Of a stretch of 40,959 nt of DNA, positions 1 to 9,989 are shown one piece after another; the stretch's first letter is position 1; each line of letters begins with the position of its first letter. The notes under the pieces are model-generated. The model was not told the origin of the DNA and did not search any database. It saw only the letters and a list, made by a program, of their open reading frames with translations. Both the position numbers and the translations under genes were made by a program. This DNA is from an uncultured Pseudomonadota bacterium (lineage in GTDB: Bacteria; Desulfobacterota; Binatia; Binatales; Binataceae), in NCBI GenBank assembly GCA_937889395.1, contig CALAOW010000160.1:1-40959 (forward strand), given 5' to 3'.

Positions 1-1
1 A

Positions 2-127
2 CAGGCGTCTCGCCAGCAGCAGGCGCGTCCGCAGCAGGCCGCTCATCAACAGGCGGCTCGCCAGCGGCCTGAACAGAACAAGCAAGCGAATGCGGGTCAC
101 GCGAGCGGGCACGAAGCAAAGAACTAA
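2..127 (+). CDS. C-terminal end of a Gln/Ala/Arg-rich protein (partial)
   Basis: Only the last 41 residues are present; the gene enters from the left edge and ends at a TAA. The visible tail is almost entirely Gln, Ala, Arg and His, with QQQ and QQA runs, and finishes in a hydrophilic stretch ending HEAKN. Such low-complexity tails occur at the C-termini of secreted DUF3300-like and similar proteins, but no domain is visible, so no function is assigned. The reading frame is the only one of the three that stays open across this stretch. A perfect hairpin follows about 55 bases downstream, which fits the end of a transcription unit. Confidence 0.5.
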   Translation, partial: QASRQQQARPQQAAHQQAARQRPEQNKQANAGHASGHEAKN

Positions 128-182
128 TCGCGGGTGCGATACCGCCTGAACAGGCGTACCGCTTCCGATACTCAGATCGAAT

Positions 183-212
183 GGCCTCGCCGGTCCTTAT
201 GACGGCGAGGCC
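183..212. terminator. Perfect 10-bp hairpin between convergent genes
   Basis: Arms GGCCTCGCCG and CGGCGAGGCC are separated by a 10-base loop. It lies between the plus-strand Gln-rich gene and the 3' end of the minus-strand aldo/keto reductase, where a bidirectional terminator would sit. There is no clear T-run on either side, so intrinsic termination is not certain. Confidence 0.5.
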
Positions 213-288
213 GCTTCGCGTTAACTACAAATCGATGATCGCCGCCGCCGGTCCACTCATCGCGGCGATTGACCGGAGCGGCCCCCTG

Positions 289-1233
289 TCACTTAGCGGC
301 GGTGAGCTTGTCGACCTCGGCCAGTTCCTCGGCGGACAATTTCCAACTTCCCGCCTTCACATTCTGGGTGACCTGCTCGGGGCTGGTCGCGCCGGAAATT
401 ACGCTGGAAACCTCCGGCTGCGACGCGAGCCATCCCACGGCCAGCTCGAGCATCGTGTGCTCCCGGCCGCGCGCGAATTTCTCGAGCCGTTCGAGCGTCG
501 CGAAGTTTTTGTCGGTGAGGGCCTGCTGCGCCATCCGTTGCACCAGAGAAAGCCGGGTGCCCTTTGGCGGCTCGGCGCCACGCCGGTATTTTCCGGTCAG
601 AAATCCACTAGCCAGTGGAAAGTAGGGCAGGATACCCAATGCGAACTGGCGGCATGCGGGGACGAGCTCGCGCTCGATGCGGCGGTCGAGCAAGTTGTAC
701 TGGTTTTGTGCGGAGATGTACGAGGCAAGCCCGCGGCTGCGCGATATCCAGAGCGCATCGACGGTCTGCCACGCGGCGAAGTTACTACATCCGATATAGC
801 GGACCTTGCCGGCGCGAACGAGATCGTTCAGCGCCTCGAGAGTTTCCTGTTGCGGCGTCTCCGCGTCCGGGGCGTGAATCTGATACAGATCGATATAGTC
901 AGTGCCCAGCCGTTTAAGGCTCGCCTCGGCGGCCGCCATGATGTAGCGGCACGACGCGCCGCGCAGGTAGGGACCGTCGCCCATCGCCATGCCGAATTTG
1001 GTCGCGACGACGACCTCGCGACGGCGATCTCCGAGCGCCTTCCCGAGCAGCTCTTCGGAGCCGCCCCGATTGCCGTATATGTCGGCGGTGTCGAACAGCG
1101 TGATGCCGTCGTCGAGCGCCTGATGCACCACGGCGCGCGTCTGCTCCTCGTCGCATCGCATGCCAAAGTTGTTGCATCCCAGTCCGACGGCCGAAACCTT
1201 GAGTCCCGAGTTGCCAAGCTTGCGATATTCCAC
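289..1233 (-). CDS. Aldo/keto reductase, last gene of the kdp operon
   Basis: A 314-residue NADPH-dependent TIM-barrel oxidoreductase of the aldo/keto reductase superfamily, normal in length. The catalytic tetrad is visible: Asp48 and Tyr53 in FDTADIYG, Lys79 in VATKFG and His120 in YQIHAPD. The C-terminal VISGATSPEQVTQN segment matches the cofactor-phosphate binding region. The substrate cannot be told from sequence. Translation probably starts at GTG 1233, because AAAGGAG lies 7 bases upstream. It begins 55 bases after the stop of the sigma54 response regulator on the same strand, so it is probably the distal gene of the potassium operon. Its N-terminus (MEYRKLGNSGLKVS) is of the kind seen in the AKR group that includes potassium-channel beta subunits; whether that matters is speculation. 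Confidence 0.9.
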   Translation of the reverse strand: MEYRKLGNSGLKVSAVGLGCNNFGMRCDEEQTRAVVHQALDDGITLFDTADIYGNRGGSEELLGKALGDRRREVVVATKFGMAMGDGPYLRGASCRYIMAAAEASLKRLGTDYIDLYQIHAPDAETPQQETLEALNDLVRAGKVRYIGCSNFAAWQTVDALWISRSRGLASYISAQNQYNLLDRRIERELVPACRQFALGILPYFPLASGFLTGKYRRGAEPPKGTRLSLVQRMAQQALTDKNFATLERLEKFARGREHTMLELAVGWLASQPEVSSVISGATSPEQVTQNVKAGSWKLSAEELAEVDKLTAAK

Positions 1234-1288
1234 GATTGCTCCTTTCGGCGTGCGGCTTCAGCATCCCGCCGACAACGGCCGCCTGCGA

Positions 1289-2620
1289 CTATTCGATTCC
1301 GTAGCGTCGGCGCTTGCGCCACAGCGTCGTGACGTTGATGCCGAGCGTGTCGGCGGCCTCTTCGAGCGTGGCGCTGGCGGCGAGCACGCGCGCGATGTGC
1401 TCGCGCTCGACTTCATCGAGGCTGGCAGCATTGGGGAGGCCGCTGAGCGCCTCGGTCGAATCGTGAAACAGCGAATCGGGCAGGTCATCGGGCGCGATCG
1501 TCTCGCCATGCATCAGGACTGTGCCGCGTTCGATCGCGTTGCGAAGTTCGCGCACATTTCCGGGCCATCGATAGCGCGTGAGCGCCGCGGTCGCTCCGGG
1601 TGAAAATGCCAGGCCGGGATGCGAATTGCGCACGGCGGCGACGTTCAGCAGCCATTGCGCGAGCGGCAGAATATCCTCGCGCCGTTCGCGCAACGGAGGC
1701 ACGCGAAGGGCGATGACGTTGAGGCGGTAATAGAGATCCTCGCGAAAGTGATGCGCGGCGACTTCGGTCTCGAGGTCGCGATTGGACGCCGCGATTATTC
1801 GCGCATCGACGTGAATCGTGCGTTCGCCGCCGACGCGCTCGAAGTTCTGATCCTGCAGAAAGCGCAGAAACTTGGTCTGCAGGGTCGGCGTCAAGTCTGC
1901 TATCTCGTCGAGGAAAACAGTCCCGCCGTTGGCCGCCTCGAGCCGCCCGGGCTTGTCCTTGACCGCGCCGGTGAACGCGCCGCGGACGTGCCCGAACAAC
2001 TCGCTCTCCAGAAGTTCTTCCGAGAGCGTGGTGCAATTGACGACGACGAACGGCTTGCTCTGGCGCCGGCTCCATCGATGGATCTGCCGGGCGATAATGT
2101 TCTTGCCGGTGCCGCTCTCGCCGGTGAGCAGTATAGTCGCGTCGCTGGCGGCGGCCTGGCGGGCAGTTTCGAGCAGGTGTTGCATCGCGGGGCTGCGCGA
2201 GTCGAGCAGCGGCTCCTCATCGATGGCGCTGCGCAGTGCGCGATTTTCCGCCTGAAGGACCCCGACCTGCAGCGCGCGATTGACGGTGTGCTGAATCTGC
2301 TCGAGCGAGAACGGCTTGGTGACATAGTCGTAGGCGCCGGACTTCATCGCCTCGACGGCATTTTCAACGGTCGCATAAGCAGTCATCAGAATCACCAGGC
2401 ACTCGGGTGCGCGCCGCTTGATCTCGCGCAGCAGTTCCAGCCCGCTCATCTCGGCCATCCGGTAGTCGGTCAGAACCAGATCGAACTGCGTCTCGGCGAG
2501 CATAGCCACGGCCTGCGTGCCGTTCTCGGCCGCGCGAACCTCGTGGCCAAGCGACTCGAAAAACGAGACGAGACTTCGGCGGATATTGCGCTCGTCATCG
2601 ACAATGAGCAGCTTGGCCAT
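1289..2620 (-). CDS. Sigma54-dependent response regulator, AlgB/NtrC type
   Basis: A 443-residue transcription activator with three domains. The receiver domain (about 1-118) has the phospho-acceptor Asp52, with Thr80 and Lys102. The AAA+ domain (about 142-370) has Walker A GESGTGKN at 167-174 and the sigma54-contact loop GAFTGA at 214-219. A Fis-type helix-turn-helix closes the C-terminus; its TLEEAADTLGINVTTLWRKR ending is typical of AlgB. The start at ATG 2620 shares one base with the kinase stop (TGATG), indicating translational coupling. Canonical kdp operons use the OmpR-type KdpE; here a sigma54 activator takes that position, and a sigma54 promoter sits in front of the operon. The kdp promoter as its target is inference from this linkage. 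Confidence 0.93.
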   Translation of the reverse strand: MAKLLIVDDERNIRRSLVSFFESLGHEVRAAENGTQAVAMLAETQFDLVLTDYRMAEMSGLELLREIKRRAPECLVILMTAYATVENAVEAMKSGAYDYVTKPFSLEQIQHTVNRALQVGVLQAENRALRSAIDEEPLLDSRSPAMQHLLETARQAAASDATILLTGESGTGKNIIARQIHRWSRRQSKPFVVVNCTTLSEELLESELFGHVRGAFTGAVKDKPGRLEAANGGTVFLDEIADLTPTLQTKFLRFLQDQNFERVGGERTIHVDARIIAASNRDLETEVAAHHFREDLYYRLNVIALRVPPLRERREDILPLAQWLLNVAAVRNSHPGLAFSPGATAALTRYRWPGNVRELRNAIERGTVLMHGETIAPDDLPDSLFHDSTEALSGLPNAASLDEVEREHIARVLAASATLEEAADTLGINVTTLWRKRRRYGIE

Positions 2621-4407
2621 CAAATCTCCGGTGCGGCGGGAATTTCGACGATGAATCGGGAGCCGTGAGAGTTGGCGCTCTCGACGAAAATCCTGCCGCC
2701 ATGGGCCTCGACTATTTCCTTGACGATCGACAGTCCCAGCCCGGCCGATCCCTTTTCGAGCCCGTCGGAACCGTACTGCACGAAACGCTCGAAAATATAG
2801 TCTTTCAGCTCGGGCGGAATTCCGGGCCCCGAGTCGGTGACTTCCAGCCGCGTGGCCTGCTTGGCGCCGAGCGTCGAGACTTTGATAGTTCCACCGGCCG
2901 GGGTGTAGCGCAGCGCGTTGCCAAGCAAGTTTGAAATCACCCACGAGAGCTTGACCGGGTCGCCGATAACCTCGGGCACCGATTCGATCTGCTCCTGGAT
3001 CTCGACGTGCTTCTCGCGCGCCTGGATTGCGAAGCGCCTGCTCACGTCGGCCGCCAGTCGGGCAAGATCGAGACGCTTTTGCGCAACGGCGATCGCGGGA
3101 ATCTCTCCGCGCGCGAGGTTGAGCAGGTTGTCGGTAAGCTGACGCATCCGCGAGCATTCTTCCAGGATCACCTGCAGCAGTTCGTTGCGTTTCGGATTTA
3201 AATCCTGCACGTCCCGGCTCAGCAGCTCCGCCGACAGCGCAAGCGAGGTCAGCGGGGTCCTGAGTTCGTGCGACAGGGTGGCGACCAGGTTGGTGCGGGC
3301 GCGATCCTGATCGCGGAGGTACGTCACGTCCTGCAGAATCAGCAGCGTGCCGAGCGACTTGCCGACCGTATGATGAAGCGGAACAGACTTCAGCACGTAG
3401 GAATGCTCGCGGCCGCGGACGTGAAGATCGATTTCAGTGCGCTGGCCGTCCGGCCCGGCCCTCTGCAGTGTGCGCAGCGCATCGCGAACGCGGAGGTAAT
3501 GAGGATGGTTGCTGCTGAGATCGTCGAACGGGCTGCCGAGTGCGTCCTGAAGATCGACGCCGAGGATCAGCGACGCGATCTCATTTATGTGCGCAACGAT
3601 TCCTTCCGTGTCGATTAGCACGACCCCGTCTTCGAGGCTCTCGATGATCGCTTCGGTCTTGCTCGTTTCGTAAACCAGCCGCTCGACGTTGAGCTTGTTG
3701 TACTGCTCGAGTCGCTCGGCCATCTGGTTGAATTCGCGCGCGACCGCTTCGAGCTCGGCCAGCGGCTGGGGGCCAAGCCGCATCTGCGACTTGCGCAGAC
3801 TGATTCCGCGCAGCCGCTCGGCGAGTTCCGTCAGCGGCTTTGACAGCCGCCATCCCAGCCCCCACGAGACCGCGGCGCCCACCAGCAGCACCAGCGCAAG
3901 CCCGCCGGCGAATTCGTACGCGAGCCGCCGCCCCAACCGGACCGAGCGGCTGTCCGCGCGGAACATGGCGGCCTTGTTCATCGCGATCAGATCGTCGAGG
4001 CGGCCGTTCAATTCGGCGAATTCGCGATCGTGAAACGTGCCCGGCGGCGCGGCGGCGACGCCGGCGAACAGATGGTTGCCGCGCCGGGCGATATCGGCGG
4101 CGAGTTCAGGCTCGCCAACTTCAGTAAAGTCGTGATTCTCGACATCGATCCACTGCAGGAAATTTTGCCGCGCCGAGGGCAGGACGTCCTTGGCGCGGCC
4201 GTCGTGCTCGGCGATCTGAAGCGTCGTAAGCGCGGCGTGCATGTTCTGTGCGGCCTCGACGCTCACGTAGTTGCGATAGAGGGTCTCGCGGATTGCGCCG
4301 CCAAGCGAGTACACCCGCGGCAGCGTGTAGAGTCCCAGCACAATCACCAACGCCAGCAGCAGCAAAGTACCGTTGCGAATTTGGCGTTGCAGCGACGGCG
4401 CGCTCAT
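2620..4407 (-). CDS. Membrane sensor histidine kinase, KinB/NtrB-like
   Basis: A 595-residue kinase expected in the inner membrane. In order: a first membrane segment (about 13-35), a periplasmic helical sensor domain (about 36-162), a second membrane segment (about 164-187), HAMP (about 186-240), PAS (about 245-365), HisKA with phospho-acceptor His380 in ATLSHELRTP, and an HATPase domain with the N-box at NLLGNALRYTP, the G1 box at DSGPGIPPE and the G2 box at GSAGLGLSIVKE. The start at ATG 4407 follows GGGAGGAATCGCG and overlaps the stop of the KdpD-like gene by four bases (ATGA). The coupled downstream gene is its sigma54 response regulator. It seems to replace the kinase half that is missing from the neighbouring short KdpD. 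Confidence 0.93.
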   Translation of the reverse strand: MSAPSLQRQIRNGTLLLLALVIVLGLYTLPRVYSLGGAIRETLYRNYVSVEAAQNMHAALTTLQIAEHDGRAKDVLPSARQNFLQWIDVENHDFTEVGEPELAADIARRGNHLFAGVAAAPPGTFHDREFAELNGRLDDLIAMNKAAMFRADSRSVRLGRRLAYEFAGGLALVLLVGAAVSWGLGWRLSKPLTELAERLRGISLRKSQMRLGPQPLAELEAVAREFNQMAERLEQYNKLNVERLVYETSKTEAIIESLEDGVVLIDTEGIVAHINEIASLILGVDLQDALGSPFDDLSSNHPHYLRVRDALRTLQRAGPDGQRTEIDLHVRGREHSYVLKSVPLHHTVGKSLGTLLILQDVTYLRDQDRARTNLVATLSHELRTPLTSLALSAELLSRDVQDLNPKRNELLQVILEECSRMRQLTDNLLNLARGEIPAIAVAQKRLDLARLAADVSRRFAIQAREKHVEIQEQIESVPEVIGDPVKLSWVISNLLGNALRYTPAGGTIKVSTLGAKQATRLEVTDSGPGIPPELKDYIFERFVQYGSDGLEKGSAGLGLSIVKEIVEAHGGRIFVESANSHGSRFIVEIPAAPEI

Positions 4408-5564
4408 CGCGATTCCTCCCGTTCTTCCGTCGCGACGATTTCCACGTCCAGGTCGCGTGCGTCCGCAACCAGCCGCGCCGGCACGTCGCCCTTGAGCCAC
4501 CGGCGCCATCGCGGCTGATGGGTCCGGCCGACGATTAGCTTCGTCACGCCCTTGTCGTGCGCGAAGTCGATCAACGCCTTGACCACGTCGTCGGACTTGA
4601 GCCACACGGTTTCTGCGCCGAGGTCGCTGGCCACATTGATGTTGTTGAGCAGCGCGACGAAATCCCTGGTGCCGATATTTTTCACCGACTCGGCGGGCGT
4701 CTCGATGTGCACGGCGAACCATTCGGCGTTGAGCTGCCCGGCAATGCGCGAAGCCTTGCGCAGCAGCTGTCCGATGTCGGCGGCGTTGGACGAGATTCCG
4801 ACCATGATGCGATCGATCACGTTCGTGTGGCGGCCACCTTCGCGCTTGAGCGACTCGCGGTCGAGGCGCTGGCGGTCCAGACTGCGCGCGACCTCGCGCA
4901 GCGCCAGTTCACGTAGCGAGGCAAGATTGCTCGGCTTGAAAAAATTCTTGAGCGCGTGCTCGATCTGCTCTTGCGGGTAAATCTTCCCCTCGCGCAGTCG
5001 TTCGCGCAGCGCTTCCATGGGCATATCGATGTCAACGATTTGATCGGCGCGCGCGAGGAACGAATCGGGCACCGTCTCGCGCACGTCGATACCGGTGAGG
5101 CGCCTCATCACCGCGTTCAGACTTTCGACGTGCTGGATGTTCATGGCGGTAGTCACGTTGATGCCGGTGCTGACGATCTGCTCGACGTCCTGGTAGCGCT
5201 TTTCGTGGCTGGAGCCGGGGACGTTGGTATGCGCGAGCTCATCGACGATTACAACCTCGGGCTTGCGCGCGATGATCGCATCGACGTCCATCTCTTCCAG
5301 CGTAACTTCGCGGTACGAAATCTTGCGGCGCGCAACGATCTCGAGGTTGCCAATCCGCTCTTCCGTCTCGCGGCGGTGATGCGTTTCAATGAAGCCAAGC
5401 ACGACATCCACTCCCCGATCGCGGAGTTGATGCGCCTCCTCGAGCATCCTGTATGTCTTGCCTACGCCCGCGGCGGCGCCGATATAGACTTTGAGCTGTG
5501 CCCGTTGAGTTTGGGGCACAAGATCGAGAAAAGCTTCGGGCTCAGGCCGTTTTTCATCGTCCAT
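4404..5564 (-). CDS. kdpD: Short KdpD: sensor N-terminal half without a kinase
   Basis: 386 residues, against roughly 890 for full-length KdpD. The KdpD domain spans about 20-230, with the P-loop GAAAGVGKT (about 29-37) and a Walker-B-like VVIVDELAHTN. A universal-stress-protein domain follows (about 245-375), with RIMVGIS and KLIVGRTHQPRW. The four membrane helices, GAF domain and HisKA/HATPase of classical KdpD are absent. The protein ends cleanly before a translationally coupled histidine kinase gene, so this is a domain arrangement and not a frameshift. Soluble KdpD/Usp halves bind nucleotides (ATP, or c-di-AMP in some bacteria) and modulate KdpFABC or a partner kinase. A partnership with the downstream kinase is inferred from gene order. 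The start abuts the kdpC stop. Confidence 0.92.
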   Translation of the reverse strand: MDDEKRPEPEAFLDLVPQTQRAQLKVYIGAAAGVGKTYRMLEEAHQLRDRGVDVVLGFIETHHRRETEERIGNLEIVARRKISYREVTLEEMDVDAIIARKPEVVIVDELAHTNVPGSSHEKRYQDVEQIVSTGINVTTAMNIQHVESLNAVMRRLTGIDVRETVPDSFLARADQIVDIDMPMEALRERLREGKIYPQEQIEHALKNFFKPSNLASLRELALREVARSLDRQRLDRESLKREGGRHTNVIDRIMVGISSNAADIGQLLRKASRIAGQLNAEWFAVHIETPAESVKNIGTRDFVALLNNINVASDLGAETVWLKSDDVVKALIDFAHDKGVTKLIVGRTHQPRWRRWLKGDVPARLVADARDLDVEIVATEEREESR

Positions 5565-6167
5565 TCAAGTCCCGGGAGTTGTTCCGCCATGACTTCCCGC
5601 GCCGCGATCGAGCGCCAGGTTCAGCAACAGGACGTTTACACCCGGCTCGCCGAAGATTCCCGCCGATCGCGGCCGCGTATTCTCGGCAATCAACTGCCGC
5701 ACCTGATCTTCGCTTATGCCGCGCGCGTGGGCAACCCGTGCCACCTGCAGGCCGGCAGCGGCGGGACTTATCTCGGGATCGAGGCCGCTGCCTGAAGCCG
5801 TCACCAGGTCCACCGGAACCTGGCGCGCATTGGTCCCCGGATTGCTCTCGACGAAGTTCTTCAGCCGCGCCTTGACCGCGTCGATAAGCCTCTTGTTGGT
5901 AGGCCCGAGATTCGAGCCGCTCGAGTTGGCGGCGTCGTAGCCCTTGTCACCCGCGGCGGAAGGCCGGCTCTGAAAATAGCGGGGCGACGAAAACTTCTGC
6001 CCGATGAGGCTCGATCCGACGACCTTGTTGCCCGCAACGACCAGGCTGCCGCCTGCCTGGCTCGGGAAAATCGTCTGCGCAATGCCCCATACTGCCAGCG
6101 GATAGACGATGCCGGTGAGCACGCTGAGCAGCGCAGTCGCAACGAGTGCCGTTATGAAGTTTCGCAC
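5565..6167 (-). CDS. kdpC: Potassium-transporting ATPase subunit C
   Basis: 200 residues, normal KdpC length. One N-terminal membrane helix (about 5-32) is followed by the conserved periplasmic motif YFQSRPSAAG and, further on, SGSNLGPTN and TASGSGLDPEISPAAA, all hallmark KdpC sequences. KdpC stabilises the KdpA/KdpB complex and affects ATP affinity. It starts at GTG 6167 behind TGAGGT, 10 bases after the kdpB stop, and ends exactly where the short kdpD begins. The C-terminal tail after the last conserved segment (about 185-200) is Gly/Thr-rich and slightly long. Confidence 0.96.
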   Translation of the reverse strand: MRNFITALVATALLSVLTGIVYPLAVWGIAQTIFPSQAGGSLVVAGNKVVGSSLIGQKFSSPRYFQSRPSAAGDKGYDAANSSGSNLGPTNKRLIDAVKARLKNFVESNPGTNARQVPVDLVTASGSGLDPEISPAAAGLQVARVAHARGISEDQVRQLIAENTRPRSAGIFGEPGVNVLLLNLALDRGAGSHGGTTPGT

Positions 6168-6177
6168 GGATTTGACC

Positions 6178-8220
6178 TCAGGCGAGATGGAGCGCCGTGA
6201 TTATGATGTCGATGGCCTTGATAAAGATGAACGGAATAATCACGCCGCCGACGCCGTAGATAAAAAGATTGCGGGTTAGAATCGCGGCCGCGCCGACCGG
6301 ACGGTAGCGCACGCCGCGCAGCGCCAGCGGAATCAGCGCGATTATGATCAGCGCGTTGAAAATTACCGCCGACAGAATCGCGCTCTGCGGCGTCGCCAGA
6401 TGCATCACGTTGAGCCGCTGCAGCTCCGGATATTCCACGATGAACAGCGCCGGGATAATCGCGAAGTACTTGGCGACGTCGTTGGCGATCGAAAACGTCG
6501 TCAAGGCGCCGCGCGTCATCAGCAGTTGCTTGCCGATCTCGACGACTTCCATCACCTTGGTCGGATTCGAGTCGAGGTCGATCATGTTGCCGGCCTCGCG
6601 CGCGGCCTGGGTGCCCGCGTTCATCGCGATCCCGACGTCGGCCTGCGCGAGTGCGGGTGCGTCGTTGGTGCCGTCGCCGATCATGGCCACCAATTTGCCC
6701 TGGTTCTGCTCCTCGCGAATCAGGCGCAGCTTGGTTTCGGGAGTGGCCTCGGCCAGGAAGTCGTCCACCCCCGATTCCTTGGCTATCGCCGCGGCCGTCA
6801 GCGGGTTGTCGCCGGTAATCATGACGGTGCGCAAACCCATCGCACGCAGCCGCTCGAAGCGCTCGCGGATTCCTTCCTTGACCATGTCTTTGAGATAAAT
6901 CACGCCAAGCGCCTTCGACGCGTCCGCGACGACCAATGGAGTCCCACCGCTGCGCGCGATGCGCTCGACGATTGCCTTCAAGTCCGTCGGCGGCGTGCCG
7001 CCATTATCCTCGACGAAATGTACGATCTGGTCGGCGGCGCCTTTGCGGATTCGACGCCCGCCGATGTCGACGCCGCTCATCCTGGTCTGCGCGGAAAACG
7101 GTATGAAGGTCGCGCCGACCTCGCCGAGTTCGCGGCCGCGCAAGTTGTATTCGCGCTTGGCCAGCACGACGATTGAGCGTCCTTCGGGGGTCTCGTCGGC
7201 CAGCGACGCGAGTTGCGCGGCCTCGGCGAGGTCGCGCTTTTCCACGCCCTGCACCGGGATGAACTCCGCCGCCATCCTGTTTCCGAGCGTGATAGTTCCG
7301 GTCTTGTCGAGCAGCAGGGTATCGACGTCGCCGGCCGCTTCAACCGCGCGGCCCGACATCGCCAGCACGTTGTGCTGCACCAGGCGATCCATCCCGGCGA
7401 TTCCGATCGCCGAAAGCAATCCGCCGATGGTCGTCGGAATCAGGCATACCAGCAGCGCCACCAGCACCGGCAGCGCCAGCCGCGTGCCGCCATACAGCCC
7501 GAACGGGTAGAGCGTAACGACCACCAGCAGGAAAACTATCGTCAGGCCGGACAGCAGAATGCTCAGTGCGATTTCGTTGGGCGTTTTCTGACGCTGCGCG
7601 CCCTCGACCAGCGCGATCATGCGGTCCAGGAAGGTCTCGCCCGGATTGGCGGTGATCTTCACCTTGATCCAGTCGGAAATCACCGTGGTCCCGCCCGTGA
7701 CGCCGCTGCGATCGCCGCCGCTTTCGCGAATCACAGGTGCGGATTCGCCGGTGATGGCGGCCTCGTTGACCGCGGCGATGCCCTCGATGACTTCGCCATC
7801 GCCTGGAATGACGTCGCCGGCAGCGACCATTACGATGTCGCCGCGCCGGAGCTGCGCGGCCGGCACGAGTTTCGTCTGGCCGCCTTCGATGACCAATTTG
7901 GCCTGCGTTTCGGTGCGAGTCTTGCGCAGGTTATCGGCCTGCGCCTTGCCGCGGCCTTCCGCCATTGCCTCGGCGAAATTTGCGAACAGCACGGTGAACC
8001 ACAGCCACAGCGCGATTTGAAATTCGAACCCGGCCAGTGCCATCCGATGAGCCAGCAGGTCGCTAAAAAGCGTGAACATCACCAGCACGCTGGTGACCTC
8101 GACGACGAACATCACTGGATTCCTGACCATCAGGCGCGGGTCGAGCTTGACGAACGAGTCGATCGCCGCGCGCGAGACGATTTCGCGATTCCAAAGTGCG
8201 GGAGCCTTACGATCACTCAT
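6178..8220 (-). CDS. kdpB: Potassium-transporting P-type ATPase subunit B
   Basis: 680 residues, full length. This is the ATP-hydrolysing subunit of KdpFABC in the inner membrane. The actuator loop TGES is at 157-160; its Ser is the residue whose phosphorylation inhibits the pump in E. coli. The phosphorylation motif DKTGT has Asp305, and the hinge motif [11 protein letters not shown] is near 515-525. Several hydrophobic segments appear at about 35-80, 218-275 and 575-675. Nothing is missing or truncated. It sits 16 bases after kdpA and 10 bases before kdpC in the conserved order. Confidence 0.97.
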   Translation of the reverse strand: MSDRKAPALWNREIVSRAAIDSFVKLDPRLMVRNPVMFVVEVTSVLVMFTLFSDLLAHRMALAGFEFQIALWLWFTVLFANFAEAMAEGRGKAQADNLRKTRTETQAKLVIEGGQTKLVPAAQLRRGDIVMVAAGDVIPGDGEVIEGIAAVNEAAITGESAPVIRESGGDRSGVTGGTTVISDWIKVKITANPGETFLDRMIALVEGAQRQKTPNEIALSILLSGLTIVFLLVVVTLYPFGLYGGTRLALPVLVALLVCLIPTTIGGLLSAIGIAGMDRLVQHNVLAMSGRAVEAAGDVDTLLLDKTGTITLGNRMAAEFIPVQGVEKRDLAEAAQLASLADETPEGRSIVVLAKREYNLRGRELGEVGATFIPFSAQTRMSGVDIGGRRIRKGAADQIVHFVEDNGGTPPTDLKAIVERIARSGGTPLVVADASKALGVIYLKDMVKEGIRERFERLRAMGLRTVMITGDNPLTAAAIAKESGVDDFLAEATPETKLRLIREEQNQGKLVAMIGDGTNDAPALAQADVGIAMNAGTQAAREAGNMIDLDSNPTKVMEVVEIGKQLLMTRGALTTFSIANDVAKYFAIIPALFIVEYPELQRLNVMHLATPQSAILSAVIFNALIIIALIPLALRGVRYRPVGAAAILTRNLFIYGVGGVIIPFIFIKAIDIIITALHLA

Positions 8221-8236
8221 GCTTGAAACACCAGGC

Positions 8237-9964
8237 CTAGAAGAGTTTCCCGGACATCATCAGCAGTTGCTCGACGATCGGTCCGAGCGCGACGGCGCAG
8301 AAGAATGTCAACGCGCCGACGATCACGATTACGCCAATCAACAGGAACACGAACGGAATGCCGTCGGTCGGGAAAGTCCCGGCGCTGGCGGCGGTGCTTT
8401 TCTTGGCCGCGACCGAGCCCGCGATCGCAAGCGCCGGAATCGCCATCATGAACCTGCCGAGCAGCATCACGATCGCGATTGACACGTTGTAGAAGGGCAC
8501 GTTCGCGTTGATCCCGCCGAACGCGGAACCGTTGTTCGCGCCCGCTTGCGTGTATGCGTACAGGATTTGCGAGAAGCCGTGAGGCCCCGGATTGGAAATG
8601 CCCGACAGGCCCGCGGGCAAGACGGTCGCAAGCGCAGTCGGTATCAGAATGACCGCGGGAAAGATGAGCACGTAGAGCATCGCGAGCTTCATTTCCCGCG
8701 CTTCGATTTTCTTGCCCAGGTACTCGGGCGTTCGCCCCACCATCAGACCCGCGATGAACACCGCCAGCACGGCCATCACGATGATTCCGTAAAGGCCCGA
8801 ACCGACCCCGCCGAAGATCACCTCACCGAGCTGCATGTTGACCATCGGCACCAGCCCGCCGAGCGGCGTAAAGCTGTCGTGCATCGAGTTGACGGCGCCG
8901 CACGAGGCGTCGGTGGTCACGGTCGCAAACATCGCGGACTCGACGATTCCGAAGCGGACTTCCTTGCCCTCCATGTTGCCGCCGCTTTGCGCCGCGGAGG
9001 CATGTTGATCGATTCCAATTGCGCTGAATTGCGGATTGCCGTGTTGCTCGGCCCAGATGGCTGTAGCCGCGCCGCCGAGAAACAGAATCGACATGACCGC
9101 GAACAGTGCCCATCCCTGGCGTCGGTCACCGACCATCTTGCCGAAGGTGTGGGTCAGGCCCGCGCCGATCGAGAAGATCGCGAGCATCTCGATGAGGTTC
9201 GTCAGCGGCGTCGGATTCTCGTACGGATGCGCCGAGTTGGCGTTCATGAAGCCGCCGCCGTTGGTGCCGAGTTCCTTGATTATTTCCTGGGACGCCACCG
9301 GTCCTTCGGCGATCGTTTGCGTGGCGCCCTCGAGCGTTGTCGCATTTACGTACGGACTGAAGTTGTCCGGCACACCCTGCCAAACGAGGAACAGTGCAAA
9401 GATGGAAGAAATGGGAATCAGCACCCACAACGTCGCGCGGGTGAGATCGACCCAGAAGTTACCGATCGTCTTTGCGCTGCGGCGCGCGAATCCGCGAATC
9501 ACCGCCGCCGCCATCGCCATTCCAGCCGCCGCCGAGAGAAAGTTGTGCGACGTCAGCCCGACCATCTGCGTCAGGTAACTCAGCGTCTGCTCGCCCGAGT
9601 ATGCTTGCCAGTTGGTATTGGTCGTGAAGCTTGCGGCGGTGTTGAAGGCAAGTCCCGGCGGCACCCCGGCGAGTCCATTCGGATTCAGCGGCAGGTAGTA
9701 CTGGAGCCGCTGCAGCGCGTACAGGAAGATCATTGAGATCAGGCTGAACGCGAGCATCGACACCGCGTATCCCGCCCAGCCCATCTCGACGGCGGGGTTT
9801 ATCCCGCAGATCCTGTAAATCAATCTCTCGATTGGCGAGAGCACCCGGTCCAAAAAGGTGCGCTCATTCGAGAACACTCGCGCCATATACAGGCCCAACG
9901 GCACGCTGACTACGGCGACGATCAAGAAAAAAGCAACGAGCTGAATTACCGAATTGGATAGCAT
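8237..9964 (-). CDS. kdpA: Potassium-transporting ATPase potassium-binding subunit A
   Basis: 575 residues, about the usual length. This polytopic channel-like subunit selects potassium and passes it to KdpB. The four selectivity-filter loops are recognisable: [45 protein letters not shown] and [13 protein letters not shown]. The N-terminal [19 protein letters not shown] segment is also typical. It starts 25 bases after kdpF on the same strand. I see no unusual substitution in the filter loops. Confidence 0.97.
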   Translation of the reverse strand: MLSNSVIQLVAFFLIVAVVSVPLGLYMARVFSNERTFLDRVLSPIERLIYRICGINPAVEMGWAGYAVSMLAFSLISMIFLYALQRLQYYLPLNPNGLAGVPPGLAFNTAASFTTNTNWQAYSGEQTLSYLTQMVGLTSHNFLSAAAGMAMAAAVIRGFARRSAKTIGNFWVDLTRATLWVLIPISSIFALFLVWQGVPDNFSPYVNATTLEGATQTIAEGPVASQEIIKELGTNGGGFMNANSAHPYENPTPLTNLIEMLAIFSIGAGLTHTFGKMVGDRRQGWALFAVMSILFLGGAATAIWAEQHGNPQFSAIGIDQHASAAQSGGNMEGKEVRFGIVESAMFATVTTDASCGAVNSMHDSFTPLGGLVPMVNMQLGEVIFGGVGSGLYGIIVMAVLAVFIAGLMVGRTPEYLGKKIEAREMKLAMLYVLIFPAVILIPTALATVLPAGLSGISNPGPHGFSQILYAYTQAGANNGSAFGGINANVPFYNVSIAIVMLLGRFMMAIPALAIAGSVAAKKSTAASAGTFPTDGIPFVFLLIGVIVIVGALTFFCAVALGPIVEQLLMMSGKLF

Positions 9965-9989
9965 GTAGGTATGTACCGGCTAGTGCGGT

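Noticed and set aside
181-1332. Long plus-strand open frame opposite the aldo/keto reductase
   Set aside because: It is the antisense of a gene with a full catalytic tetrad; the GC-rich third positions keep the opposite strand open.
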